Source: Adiantum capillus-veneris (Eukaryota > Streptophyta > Polypodiopsida > Polypodiales > Pteridaceae). Taken from it: DNA of 64,000 bases. The translations under genes were made by a program, and so were the position numbers. Positions 46,042 through 56,952 of the stretch are shown here, one piece after another (positions within the stretch are counted from its first letter, which is position 1; each line of letters starts with the position of its first letter). The DNA lies in the NCBI GenBank assembly GCA_014529385.2, contig CM043951.1, positions 109,716,469-109,780,468 of the forward strand, read 5' to 3'. Below the pieces are notes generated by a model. That model ran no database searches. It was not told the DNA's origin and saw only the letters and a program-made list of their open reading frames with translations.

Positions 46042-46977
46042 TTAAACTTTGGTTTGCATCAGTCCTTCAATCACGTCATAAGGCCCTTCACTTTCATCTT
46101 CAATCTCATTTGTAAATGCAACTAAACCAGACTCCTGGATTTCTTTGTCCATTAAAAGAAATGTAACATCAACATCCTCATCACTGCTGGTAGTACTATC
46201 ATTGTCCTCATCAGTCACTGTGGAATAGTCTTCATCAGTAGACTCATCTTCATGCTCCTCCAATCGTTTCCTTGTATCCATATTATATAGCTTCTTCGCA
46301 CCTGTCTTTCCATAGAGGCTAATTGTACCACGTCTCCAATCTTGAACAGCTGCCACTGCACGTAACCATGGTTTGCCCAGTATAATAGGATATGCTCCCA
46401 ACCCCATTGGCATCACATGAAAATCAAACACTACCTTTGCATCATACGCCTCCACTTCTAAGCTCTTTACAACACCCAAACATTTTACCTTTTGATGGTT
46501 TGCCAATCTGATCCGAACTGTAGGACCCATCTTCTCAACGCATGAGTGTGTTATGACACATATTTGGACTCCACCATCCACATAACCTTGTCCGAGATTT
46601 TTTCTTTTGTGCCACACATCTACTATTGGACAAATGTCTGGTAGCTCATCCATCGCCAATACCTTCACTGAACCTCCCTCTAGTTCTTTCTCCATTGGGT
46701 TAACCATCCTCTTCCACTGTCGCTTTAGCTTAGGCACCATCTCTATAAGCTGCCCAAAAGTAACATCGGCTTTCCTGCTCGTCAAATCGCCCTTGAAGTC
46801 ATAGCTTAATTGCCCATCCCCTAGTGGAAAATCTGAAACATGAAACTTGCGACGAGTCCTCCTTTTCCCCTTGGCCTTGACATCCTCGCCTTCATGGCTC
46901 TTTCCCTTCTTCTTACTAGGACCTAGGGCACTTCTTCCTTTCTTGTCCTCTGTGGTCTTCTTCCCAATAGGCATCAC
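46042..46977 (-). CDS. pro: Protease region of element C1
   Basis: An open frame of 311 codons. Residues 1-45 are very basic. At about residues 130-145 GQGYVDGGVQICVITHSC gives the aspartic protease loop in the D-G-G form used by several plant Ty3/gypsy lineages. At about residues 195-210 LGAYPIILGKPWLRAV is the second conserved block. The C-terminal third is Asp/Glu-rich. It would cleave the Gag-Pol polyprotein in the particle. It overlaps the preceding gag frame by about 60 bases, consistent with frameshifted gag-pro expression or with decay. Without RT the element cannot move by itself. Confidence 0.82.
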   Translation of the reverse strand: MMPIGKKTTEDKKGRSALGPSKKKGKSHEGEDVKAKGKRRTRRKFHVSDFPLGDGQLSYDFKGDLTSRKADVTFGQLIEMVPKLKRQWKRMVNPMEKELEGGSVKVLAMDELPDICPIVDVWHKRKNLGQGYVDGGVQICVITHSCVEKMGPTVRIRLANHQKVKCLGVVKSLEVEAYDAKVVFDFHVMPMGLGAYPIILGKPWLRAVAAVQDWRRGTISLYGKTGAKKLYNMDTRKRLEEHEDESTDEDYSTVTDEDNDSTTSSDEDVDVTFLLMDKEIQESGLVAFTNEIEDESEGPYDVIEGLMQTKV

Positions 46978-48088
46978 TAATGTATCCTTTAGCTTTGATG
47001 TATGCCTTCTCCATGGTGACTACACTTACTTTTGTCTTTTCCTTTTCCTCTTGGGTTAATCCACTAGTTTCTTCTTCTCCCTTAATTTCGATGCCATAAT
47101 CATTTGACCTCGTTAGCACCTGTCTTGGCAATGGATACATGTCTCCCCCCATCCTTGGTGGCTTATCACATTGCGGGCTGATGTGTCTCAACTCTCCACA
47201 ATTATAACACGTGGGTGTGTGTCTCCAGAACCTACCATTGCTTTGTCCAACACCATTCCTAGGTCTTTCTTCACCTCCTGGCTGATTTGAAAACCTCCCT
47301 TGATCTCGATTATTCTTCATTAAATCTATCACTTGCCTCATGTGTTGCCTTAGCCCATCATCTTGCACTGCTGTAGTGACCACTACTGGCATAACCTAGG
47401 AGTAACAGAAACCACTGGATCATGACGAACCCTTGGAATGCGACCTTGCAAAGAATCCATAGACTGAAATTCAGACCTCATGGGCAAAGACTCTACTAGC
47501 TGGCTCATTTTCCTCAGGTTCCACTCTTTGTTCCTTGCCACCTTCAATGCATCTTCATATGTTCTAGGCTTCTTTAGCTCCACTCTCCAACGTATATTCT
47601 CCCAAAGACCAGCCAAGAACCTGTCCTTCTTCATCATGTCAGGTGTGGGTACTTGTGGTGCTAAGGCCTTGCACATCCGCTCCCAAGACAATGAAAACTT
47701 ACGTATGTACGCATCTTTTGGCTCACCTTCCTTTTGCACCAAACCTTGTACTTCTTGCCACACTTTGTCAGGATCTTCTGTCTTCACAAACTTTACTTCC
47801 AATCCATGCATTAGGTGGATCCGCCGCACGCAACTCCTCTTCAAATGCTTTGGACCAAACTCGTGCATCATTCTTCAAAGAGATTTGGAGAAGACGTAAC
47901 ATCTGTGCAGGATCGTGAATCTGATTGCTAATGTAGGCAACCTCCATCTTTTTCAAAAATTCTTCCACATCTTCATCACTTCTTCCATGAAATTCCGGAT
48001 AAAAGAAAGCCATGGCTACCCACGTTATGATGCTTTGAGAACCCCTTCGAACACACGTGTAAGAACCCAAAACTTTTGATTGACTCAA
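46916..48088 (-). pseudogene. gag: gag of element C1
   Basis: Three overlapping frames on the minus strand. The first (48088-47768) has AFFYPEFHGRSDEDVEEFLK and LLQISLKNDARVWSKAFEEE, the capsid entry of plant Gag. The second (47871-47383) has YIRKFSLSWERMCKALAP and DRFLAGLWENIRWRVEL. The third (47392-46916) has the zinc knuckle CYNCGELRHISPQC (C-x2-C-x4-H-x4-C). Together they are a full Gag with two frameshifts. The leader and 5' LTR lie to its right. Confidence 0.87.
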
Positions 48089-49055
48089 TCCCTAGAAACT
48101 TTAATGGAGCTTGTCTTTAGATAAGGACAAACACATGCACATCAAATGAGTTTTCATAGTTAATAATCGGAATTACAACAAGCAAAGGGCATTCCAGTAT
48201 CTCTCTTCATCTTCTTCGCCCAAACATAAAGACTATGCGCTGCTGGAAAAAAATCTTCCTGGACACATGAACATTTATTTGGATTCTTTGTATTAAATGA
48301 AAAGGAGTGAATTTGAGGTCCGTTTTGATCATCTATTAAAGCCAACCATGCAGCTCCCAAGAAGGCACACCTGACTTATCCTCTGATTTTGCCAGAATTT
48401 CAGCAGCATAACAGCATAAATGGCTCAAAAGACCAAAAAACCAGCCATCACACCTTGGGAAAAATTTTGATAGTGTTTCCCCAAAAGTAGAGCAGTAAGA
48501 ACCCAAAATATAGACTGTATATGTATGCATAACCTGCCAACAATAGAATTGGACCATCAAGTAGGAATCACTGGTACATAGCCTATGGCGAGGTAACGAA
48601 AAGGGTGTTCCAGCCACGTGTATCACTGAAAGGATCTCACATTTAAGAATCTCCCAGCTCAATAAAACCTCACACTATCGACCCTCTCATGAAAGCTTAT
48701 GCAAATCACGTATAGTCAAGTCTCAGAAATGACTATCTTCCATACCAAGTCTCAGAAATGGCTGAGAATGCCAAATAAAACTAAGTATGGCTCCACAAAG
48801 GCGTACAATGATAGTTTCCACAGGTAATGTACAATACCAATAGACAATGTGTTCAAACAGGCGTCAAATGATGCATACCCACGGCAACTGCAAGTGACTT
48901 CCACTTGCCATTATATCACTCTACTCTAGCTACCTATACCTGTGTGAATCACCTATATCTGTACATGTACTTGTCCCTATAATCTATAATCTGCAACTTG
49001 TAATCCTAAAGCTGAAGGTACTCGAAGAAGATCCCCAGTGGGGGCACCAAAAGAA
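48089..49055 (-). other. Leader of element C1
   Basis: A 967-bp non-coding stretch between gag and the 5' LTR. No motif seen except the primer site candidate at its right end. Confidence 0.65.
49032..49049 (-). promoter_or_regulatory. Primer binding site candidate of element C1
   Basis: The minus strand reads TGGTGCCCCCACTGGGGA six bases from the LTR end. TGG followed by acceptor-stem-like sequence fits a tRNA 3' end, but I cannot name the tRNA. Confidence 0.55.
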
Positions 49056-50266
49056 TGTGAGCGGGATGGAAACACACACGCCTCTATAATGACCCGACAC
49101 ACTCTTGGGATGATACACAGATACAATATGGGACACCACTCGGCTTCCACAACCCACCTGGCCGGGACAGGGAACACCTCGATGGAGTGAGAGGAGAGAC
49201 ACTATCCATTTGTCCACTCCAGAGAGAGAGAGACACACGCACACACACACTCTCCAGCTCAAAAGAGGAGAATTTATGATATTTAGATACAATTGAGCTT
49301 GGGCCAACTCCAATGGGGCAAATAGCTCACACAATATGGGTAAAATATGCCAGATACAATCACAAATTGGAGCAGAGGCTTCGCTCATAGGAGAAACTTA
49401 CACTGCCAAAATAGAAGAAAAACAGTGAGGAATTTGGCAAAATGTACAGTGCCATCACGTTGGAAACGGCCCAAAACCCTAGTCTACAATGTCAAAGTGC
49501 TCAAATCCGACCTCGAATGAGCAGTTTATGGCCAAAACAGGCTCCAAAAACAGCAAAAACTCAGTTGCGGCTATTCCCCCTCTTCTCTCCACGCTTTTTT
49601 TTTATCTTTTCTCAAATTTTTCAGTTCCCACACTTAGCTTTATTACTTGGGCACCTTTGGACTTTTAATTGACCTCAAACGGACTTCGAACAGGCCAAAA
49701 ACTGGCCTCGTAGTGCATAGTTGTCACCCTGCTGCATCCATCCGCACACCTAGCACTCAACTTTTTTCAATAATGCATCCCGCAACCATGTGAAATGGCC
49801 CCCAAATATAGTCCTCATGATGACCTTTCTGCATAATTATCACAAGAAAACATCCACGTTGTGTCCGTACTTATTCACGTGTAAGTATTGACCCCATTCG
49901 ACCTCCTGGCGCCACTAGATGCCATCTGAGGCACCTGCTTATCTCATGGTGTCGGCCCACGGATAGCTTCTTCGAAAAGTTTTACGCGCTAGCAACTTCT
50001 CTTTATTATAGAAAGAACACACTGTGTCGGCCCGCGGATAGCTTCTTCGAAAAGTTTTACGCGCTAGCAACTCCTCTTTATTATAGAAAGAACACACTGA
50101 TACTGGTGACGATGAAAATCGATGCACTATGTACATGTTGTCCTACGTGTACACATGTGGGCCCCACGTAACCACTTGACTCTAAAAAATGGGTAATTAT
50201 TTATTCGATGCACTATGCATGGGTATGTACATATGTGCAATTCCTTGCTCCAAAAAGCTCCTAACA
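49056..50266 (-). repeat. 5' LTR of element C1
   Basis: The plus-strand edges are TGTGAGCGGG and CTAACA. It is longer than its partner, in part because of a 75-bp tandem duplication (49950-50024 and 50025-50099). Confidence 0.88.
49950..50099. repeat. Tandem duplication (2 x 75 bp) in C1 5' LTR
   Basis: Both units run from TGTCGGCCC to AACACAC(TG) with two or three base differences. The other two C LTRs in the window have a single unit. Confidence 0.9.
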
Positions 50267-50412
50267 ACGGCATTGGGTAGTGTTTTAAAATGCTTGGGAC
50301 AATGGCAATGGGGGAGGGGGGAGGGGAGGGAGAGAAATGCCGATGACGAGACCTACTCTTCTTCTCCTTTTCAAGTCTGCTCCTCCATGCCAAGGGCTTC
50401 AATGTTGACACC
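50267..50412 (-). mobile_element. Family L internal fragment, inverted
   Basis: 146 bp of internal 5' sequence (CTCCTCCATGCCAAGGGCTT mirrored) next to an inverted primer site. Confidence 0.7.
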
Positions 50413-50424
50413 ACTCTGATACCA
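50413..50424 (-). promoter_or_regulatory. Primer binding site, inverted family L copy
   Basis: ACTCTGATACCA, the mirror of TGGTATCAGAGT. Confidence 0.85.
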
Positions 50425-51142
50425 TGTCAAAGTCAATGATGCGGAAGCGTATAGACCAAGGGGAGAGAGAGAGAGAGAGAGAGTCTCTTGAACCAATCAA
50501 CCTTGGCAATGAATAATTGAATGTGTATACAATGGAGGCAAGGGGTTGCTTATATAGCAATCCTAGTAAATTTCCCTACCCAAGACTTTCCTTAGGACTA
50601 AGTAACAACTATATTAAATGCGGGGCCTAGTAATGGGATCGACGACGCAGAAGTTCACGCACGGAGATTGAAAAGATCGCAACCGTAGTTGTCTGCTCAA
50701 AAACTAAACTTGGACACGCACTAAACATGGACTGCTCAAAAACTTAACTTGGACAAGCGCTAAACTTGGAGAACGTGGCCAATGCACCCTGAACTCGGAA
50801 TATTATAGCGTCAAGATGGTTTGGGATACACAATGAGCGCACGGGTGAGGTGGCTAGCCCGTTTGACCCTAAAAGCGGACCCTCGAGATTACGGGATTCA
50901 AATCGGGCTGATGCGCCTCGATTTTCACGTTGGCCAGATATAACGCCCCCCATTTTTTCGACGACGCGCCTCGTTTTTCGTGCTGGCCAGGTTTAGTGTG
51001 CCTCAAGATCCCCCCCCAACCCCCACCGTAGATCCCATTACTTTGCATAGATGTTACTTAGTGCTGAGGCAAGACTTTTAGAAATAAGTAAAAAGAAATA
51101 CCTAAAAGCCAAACTAAACTAAATAATGGGATCACATTGGGC
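50425..51142 (-). repeat. Family L LTR, inverted, interrupted by a MITE
   Basis: It starts TGTCAAAG beside the primer site, with a short AG tract (50464-50482). TATA and flanks read in mirror. The MITE sits at 50590-51069. Similarity ends at about 51142 in ATCACATTGGGC, so the distal 30 bp of the LTR are missing. Confidence 0.87.
50590..51069. mobile_element. 480-bp MITE, Mutator-like
   Basis: It is flanked by a perfect 9-bp direct repeat CAAGACTTT (50581-50589 and 51070-51078). The ends are inverted repeats: CCTTAGGACTAAGTAACA on the left and, mirrored, CCTCAGCACTAAGTAACA on the right. TAATGGGATC is also mirrored further in. A 9-bp duplication points to the Mutator superfamily. There is no ORF. 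Other copies of the LTR show the uninterrupted target (CAAAGTCTTG mirrored). Confidence 0.9.
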
Positions 51143-52127
51143 CCCATGCGCTCCCCCATGCATATTCTTCCTTCACATGCCCTGATGCACTGCCCTGCAG
51201 CGCTTGAGTGAGACAGCCTCACGTTGACAGCGGGAAACTGCGCTCTATCCCTGACCATGCCGCCTTCCGATGGCATTAATGCCCTTCGATTGAGACAGCC
51301 TCACGTTGACAGCAAGCGACCCTCCTGCTCCCTCTCCCGTCCCCCTTCTCCGTCTGCTTTAGTTTCCTCCGCCTTTCTCACTTCAATCCTCAAAAACATG
51401 TACGTTGTTTGGAGGTAGTAGTACGTATGTTGGGTCATACATTCAAATAAACAGGAAAATATTTACTAGTTTAGGTAACCGCCTTCCTCGTTTTATAGAG
51501 AAGTAAGAAATCTTTTCAAACTGGCAAAAATAAAAAATTAAATCAAATGCTCTTTGAAGTTCCCCACATAAAATATGTTTTACTATATTCTCAATGAAAA
51601 CCTGGCTGATTTACATCTCTTAAAGATGGGTGGAAAGAAGGATGGCAAGAACGTCATGTCAATCGTCATAACTAATATGACTCAATTGATGCCATAGACA
51701 ATAAGTAGGAAACGTCAGAATTATACACAATAAACATGATCTCTGTTGTAAAAAAAGATTTGAAACCAAAAATAGCACATGGATTGCATTGAATAGGGTC
51801 TTTTTCTCCTAAAGCCAACTTTGGAATTTCCACAAGTTGGGCAAGTTATAGTTAGGGTTTCACAAAAAAATCTTTCCTTTTGTCTGTATCAGCCTTTGTA
51901 CATATGCCTCCTTGCAGCCCACACCGCCACTATAACATGTAGCAAGAGTATCCCAAGTGTTGATTAACAAAACTTTAGGGCCTATATAGTCAGAGCATGG
52001 CATGTAAAGATCATTGACAACAATAGCACACACATTCTCTTCTTTGAATAATTTAACTTTTCCACTATGCAATGCACTATCCTTTGTGGACAGTAGGACT
52101 ATCTAGTTGTCACTACAAAGATCCTCC
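51143..52127. other. Unassigned sequence between family L copies
   Basis: About 1 kb with no gene or element recognised. A 23-bp direct repeat (GAGACAGCCTCACGTTGACA core) occurs near 51210 and 51293. Confidence 0.55.
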
Positions 52128-52401
52128 TGTTAAAGTTTAGGCATCTCAACTGAACTACCCAATGTGATCCCATTATTTAGTTTGGCTTTTAGGTATTTAT
52201 TTTACTTATTTCTCAAAGTCTTGGGTAGGGCAATTTCCTAGGATTGCTATTTAAGCAACCCCTTGCCTCCATTGCATACACATTCAGTTATTCATTGCCA
52301 AGGTTAATTGGTTCAAGAGACTCTTTGACTTGTTCTCTCTCTCTCTTTCTCTCTCTCTCTCTCCCCTTGGTCTTTACGCTTCCGCATCGTCGACTTTCAC
52401 A
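52128..52401 (+). repeat. Family L LTR, first of the array
   Basis: TGTTAAAG to GACTTTCACA. The CT tract here is short and interrupted. The left flank is unrelated DNA (GATCCTCC), so this is a true outer end. Primer site TGGTATCAGAGC at 52402-52413. Confidence 0.9.
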
Positions 52402-54169
52402 TGGTATCAGAGCTTCTTGGTGGGGCTTAGTGCTTGAAGCCCTTGGCGTGGAGGAGCAACTCTTGGAGGAGAGATCCCCTTGAGAAGAAGAGTGTGACCC
52501 ACTGGTGCCGGCACCTTCACCCCTCACCATCTCTCGTAGTGTTTTAGAAGGCAGTTGGCACTGCACTAAGCTCCCTCGCCAACATTTTCAAAAAGCTGCC
52601 CCAAGGTTTACCGCGTTTAAAAACACTGCCCCATAGCGGCACTCCTTGACAACGGCGACAAGCCTCTCCTTCTTTGGTAATGAAAAACAACCGTCACACT
52701 ATGAACTAGCTTTTTGAAACACTGTGAGCCAACACTGCTAGACGGCATTTGTCTGCTGAAACGATTAAAGTCGGCCACCATAGAGAAAGCCGTGCAATGC
52801 TTTGGAGGAGTGGCTTGGGAGTTGAAGAAGTAGGAACGGCTCAAGAGAAGGCGAGGCAAAGTTTTGATCTGCGGAGCCTTCATTTGTTCAAGAGCTCCCA
52901 CACGATAACGCCGAGGCGGATTGTAGTGAGTGCGGAGCGGCTTGGGAAATTCTTGTCTGCTTGGATGGAATTCTTACCCATTGCTATGCGTAGTTTATTC
53001 TGGAGCTTTGGATTTTTTGGAGAGAGAGGCATACCACAAGGCAAACGTGCGGAGCAGCTATCGGCGAGAGAGTTTCGGATTTCAGAGAGGGATATCAGAT
53101 TGTGCAGAGCCCATTGCATGTGGAGTTCCCTTTGCGGTGGTATTGAATCGGCTTGGATCTTTTTTGGCTTGGTTTGTACGGCCATTTTTTGGAGTGTGAG
53201 AAGGTACCGGATTACCCGACCTTGCAACTTCAATACGTCCCTACCTTGCTCGAGGCGGGACGACAGCGACCAAAGACAACCAAAAGCTATGGATAACGGA
53301 TCGTCAACAATCCATTTAGTGGCCTATGCATTGGCTCAATTCTCAAGGAATTGTTTGGCTCGAGTTGTGAAGTCAGAAGCAAATGGCGGAGTTCGCTAGA
53401 GGACAATGGCAAAGGTCAGTTGGACAAGGATGACATTACCAGTACTCAGTTAGATGCCTCGGTACCAAGGAGGTACGACCACAGTCATGATTGTGATTCG
53501 ACGCTTTGTTTGGCTTGAGAGTGATAAGCCAAAGGCCAAAGCAGGAACTTACAGATAGACAACGACAAAGGCAAGCTGGACAGAGATTATCGTAATAAAT
53601 ATTCAACAGTGGAGATCGGCATGGCAATCGTGGCGGTGGCCATAGTGGCATCGATGTCAGATTTCTAGTCAAATGACAGGTGTCACCACTAGCTTCAGCG
53701 AGAGAGAGGCTTGTGAGTGGTAGAGAGGGGCAATCAAGCAATGCTCCCTATAATTAATTTGGACCCTTATGTTGAAGTTAAAGTTATGGGTATTTGGACC
53801 CATAGGTCGGAGTTCAATGCACATGCATCCGGCACAGAACCAATCAGACGTCTAAAACACTATGGATGGGCTAGGCAATTCATTGTTGTTGGTCAGATTA
53901 TAGACATGATGTGTTCCAACAGTTCATTATCTTGGAGTTTTATATTGTGTTCACAGTTCACGAATGGGGATTTTTGGAGGTAGTATGGTATACAGTTCAA
54001 AGTTTCTACAAAGGCAACCGATGCTCAAGATGGCATTACTTTCAGGTACAAAGTTGAGGAAAGCAACACCGAGGTGTATCCAGTATCCCAGCCAGTGCTG
54101 GGGTGTCCATGGTAGCTTCTTCATCGACTTGGTCTCACTATTGATGTCCACTATGAGCTGCAATGAGGG
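52402..54169 (+). mobile_element. Family L internal region, array unit 1
   Basis: 1.77 kb from the primer site to GAGGG before the next LTR. A 216-codon open frame (52749-53399) has no recognisable domain and is broken in the other copies, so I do not call it a gene. Confidence 0.85.
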
Positions 54170-54429
54170 TGTTAAAGTTTAGGCATTTCAAGTGAACTAC
54201 CCAATGTGATCCCATCATTTAGTCTCGCTTTTAGGTATTTATTTTACTTATTTGTCAAAGTCTTGGGTAGGGCAATTTATTGTGATTTCTATATAGGCAA
54301 CCCCTTGCCTCCATTGTATACACATTCAATTATTCATTGGAAAGGTTGATTGGTTCAGGAGACTCTCTCTCTCTCTCTCTCGTGCTCACTCCCCTTGGTC
54401 TCTACGCTTTCGCATCGTCAGCTTTGACT
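54170..54429 (+). repeat. Family L LTR, shared between array units 1 and 2
   Basis: TGTTAAAG to GCTTTGACT, about 260 bp with a short CT tract. A degenerate primer site (TGATATCAGAGC, 54430-54441) follows directly. Confidence 0.9.
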
Positions 54430-56328
54430 TGATATCAGAGCTGCTTGGTGGAGCTTAGTGCTTGAATCCCTTGGCATGGAGGATAAGCTCTTGGAGAAGA
54501 GATCCCCTTATTAAGAAGAGTGTGACCCATTGTCGCTGGTACCTTCACCCCTCACCATTTACTGTAGCATTTTAGAAGTTAGAATGCAGTCGGTGCTGCA
54601 CTAAGTTCCCTCACCAACTTTTTCAAACCTCTACCCTGCAGCAACTGTCCCCCCCTTGCCATCGAGTGTTTTGAAACTTCGGCACTCATTGAGTTCCCCC
54701 CATGTCCCTTGCGTTTTGATACTCCTTGTCCATGCAGCCACTACCCCCCCACGTTTATTGCATTTTAAAATGCTTCCGCATGGTGGCACTCCTTGACGAC
54801 GACGACATCCTCTCCTTCTTTAGCAATGACAAACATCCATCAGACTATGACACAGCATTTTGAAACACTGTGAGCCAGCAGTGTTGGACTACATTTGTCT
54901 GCTACTAAAAGAATTAAAGTCAGACACCATAGAGAAAGCCGTGCAATGCTTTAGAGGAGTGTCTTGGGAGTTGAAGAAGTGGGATTGGCTCAAAAGAGTC
55001 TGAGGCAAAGTTTTGATTGTGGAGGCTTGATTTGTTCAAGAGCTCCCACACGGCAATGTTGAGGTGGATTGCAGTGAGTGCGGAGCGGCTTGGGGTATTC
55101 TTATCAGCTTGGATGGAATTCTTAGCCATTGCTATGCACAGTTATTGAAGATCTTTGGATTTGTTTGATGCCTACCATAGGGCAAACGTGAGGAGCGTCT
55201 ATTGGCGAGAGAGTTTCAGATTTCAGAGAGGGATATCAGATTTTGCGGATCCCATTGCGTGTGGAGTTCCCTTTGTGGTGGTATTGAATCAGCTTAGATC
55301 TTTTTTGGCTTGGTTTGTACGACCATTTTTTGGGGTGGGAGAAGGTACCCGATTACCCGACCTTGCAATTTCAATATATCCATACCTTGCTTGAGGCGCG
55401 ATGACAGCGACCAAAGACAACCAAAATCTATGGATTACGGATCGCCAACCATCCATTTAGCGCCTATGCACCGAGTCAGTTTCTAAGAAACCTGACAAAT
55501 TGTTTGGCTCGAGTTTGCGAAGTCAAATAAAAGTGGCGGAGTTCGCTAGAGGACAATGACAAAGGTCAATTGGACAAGGATGGCAGTACAAATACTTAGT
55601 TAGCTTCCTCGGTACCCGGGAGGTACGATCACAATCATGATTGTGATTCCTCGCTTTGTTTGGCTTTGGAGTTTGAATCCAAAGGCAAAAGCGGTAACTC
55701 ACAGATAGACAACGACAAAGGCAAGCTGGACAAAAATTACGGTAATAAAGATTTGACAAAGAAGATCGGCATGGCACTCGTGGCGGTGGCCATAGTGGCC
55801 TCCACGTCATATTTCTAGTCAAATGACGTGTGTCACCACTAGCTTCAACTTGAGAGAGGCTTGTGAGTGGTAGAGAGGGGCAAGCAATCAATGCTCCCTA
55901 TAATTAATTTGGACTCTTTTGTTGGAGTTCAAGTTATTGGTCTTTGGACCCGTAGGTCGGAGTTCAATGCACATGCATCTGGCAAGGAACCAGCAGACGT
56001 TTAAAACACTATGAATGTGCTAGCCAATTCATTGTTGTTGGTCAGATTATGGACACGATGTGTTCCAATAGTTCATTATCTTGGAGTTTCATATTTTGTA
56101 CGTGATGTGTTTACAGTTCACGAATGGGGATTATTGGACGTAGTATGGTCTACAGTTCGAAGTTTCTACAAAGGCAACCAATACTCAAGATGGCATTACT
56201 TTCAGGTACAAAGTTGAGGAGAGCAACACCGAGGTGTATCAAGTTGGTGGCCACTATTGGGGTGTCCATGGTAGCTTCATCATCGACTTGGTTTCACTAT
56301 TGATGTCCAATATGAGCTGCAGAGAGGG
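54430..56328 (+). mobile_element. Family L internal region, array unit 2
   Basis: 1.9 kb with the same landmarks as unit 1, ending CTGCAGAGAGGG. Non-coding. Confidence 0.85.
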
Positions 56329-56517
56329 TGTTAAAGTTTAGGTATCTCAAGTGAGCTGCTCAATGTGATCCCATTATTTAGTTTGGCTTTTAGGTATTTA
56401 TTTTACTTATTTGTCAATGTCTTGGGTAGGGGGATTTACTAGGATTGCTATATAAGCAACCCCTTGCCTCCATTGTATACACATTCAGTTATTCATTACC
56501 AAAGTAGATTGGGTTAG

Positions 56518-56591
<74 letters not shown>

Positions 56592-56607
56592 GTGGTCGAC
56601 TTTGACA
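56329..56607 (+). repeat. Family L LTR, left member of an LTR-LTR pair
   Basis: TGTTAAAG to CTTTGACA, CT tract 56521-56589. No primer site follows; the next LTR begins one base later. Confidence 0.88.
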
Positions 56608-56608
56608 A

Positions 56609-56811
56609 TTTTAAAGTTTAGGCATTGCAAGTGAACTGCCCAATGTGAACTCATTATATACTTTGGCTTTTAGATATTTATTTTACTTATTTGTCAAAGT
56701 CTTGGGTGGGGCAATTTACTAGGATTGCTATATAAGCAACCCCTTGCCTCCATTGTATACACATTTAGTTATTCATTGCCAAGGTTGATTGGTTCAGGAG
56801 ACTCTATCTGA

Positions 56812-56907
<96 letters not shown>

Positions 56908-56952
56908 CTCGCTCCCCTTGGTCTCTACGCTTCCGCATCATCAACTTTGACA
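56609..56952 (+). repeat. Family L LTR, right member of an LTR-LTR pair
   Basis: It starts TTTTAAAGTTTAGG (first bases altered) and ends TTTGACA before primer site TGGTATCAGAGT (56953-56964). Its CT tract (56817-56904) is the longest in the window. Confidence 0.88.

Larger units (their letters stand above)
44557..50266 (-). mobile_element. Element C1: minus-strand Ty3/gypsy with most of pol deleted
   Basis: The two LTRs (44557-45657 and 49056-50266) enclose, reading on the minus strand, a leader, gag, protease, a few residues of the RT entry and then the tail of integrase. RT, RNase H and most of integrase are gone. Related complete sequence is in element C2 at the right end of the window. 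Length is 5.7 kb. The flanks (GACGC left, ACGGC right) do not give a clean target duplication. Confidence 0.87.

Noticed and set aside
49032-49049. A tRNA gene near 49030
   Set aside because: Only a CCA-like acceptor end is visible and it fits a primer binding site; no cloverleaf.
44557-50270. 5-bp target duplication around C1
   Set aside because: GACGC on the left and ACGGC on the right do not match well enough to claim.
52749-53399. 216-codon open frame in family L as a gene
   Set aside because: No domain is recognised, and the matching region is broken in the other copies (for example 11591-11950, 36200-36454, 55155-55394).
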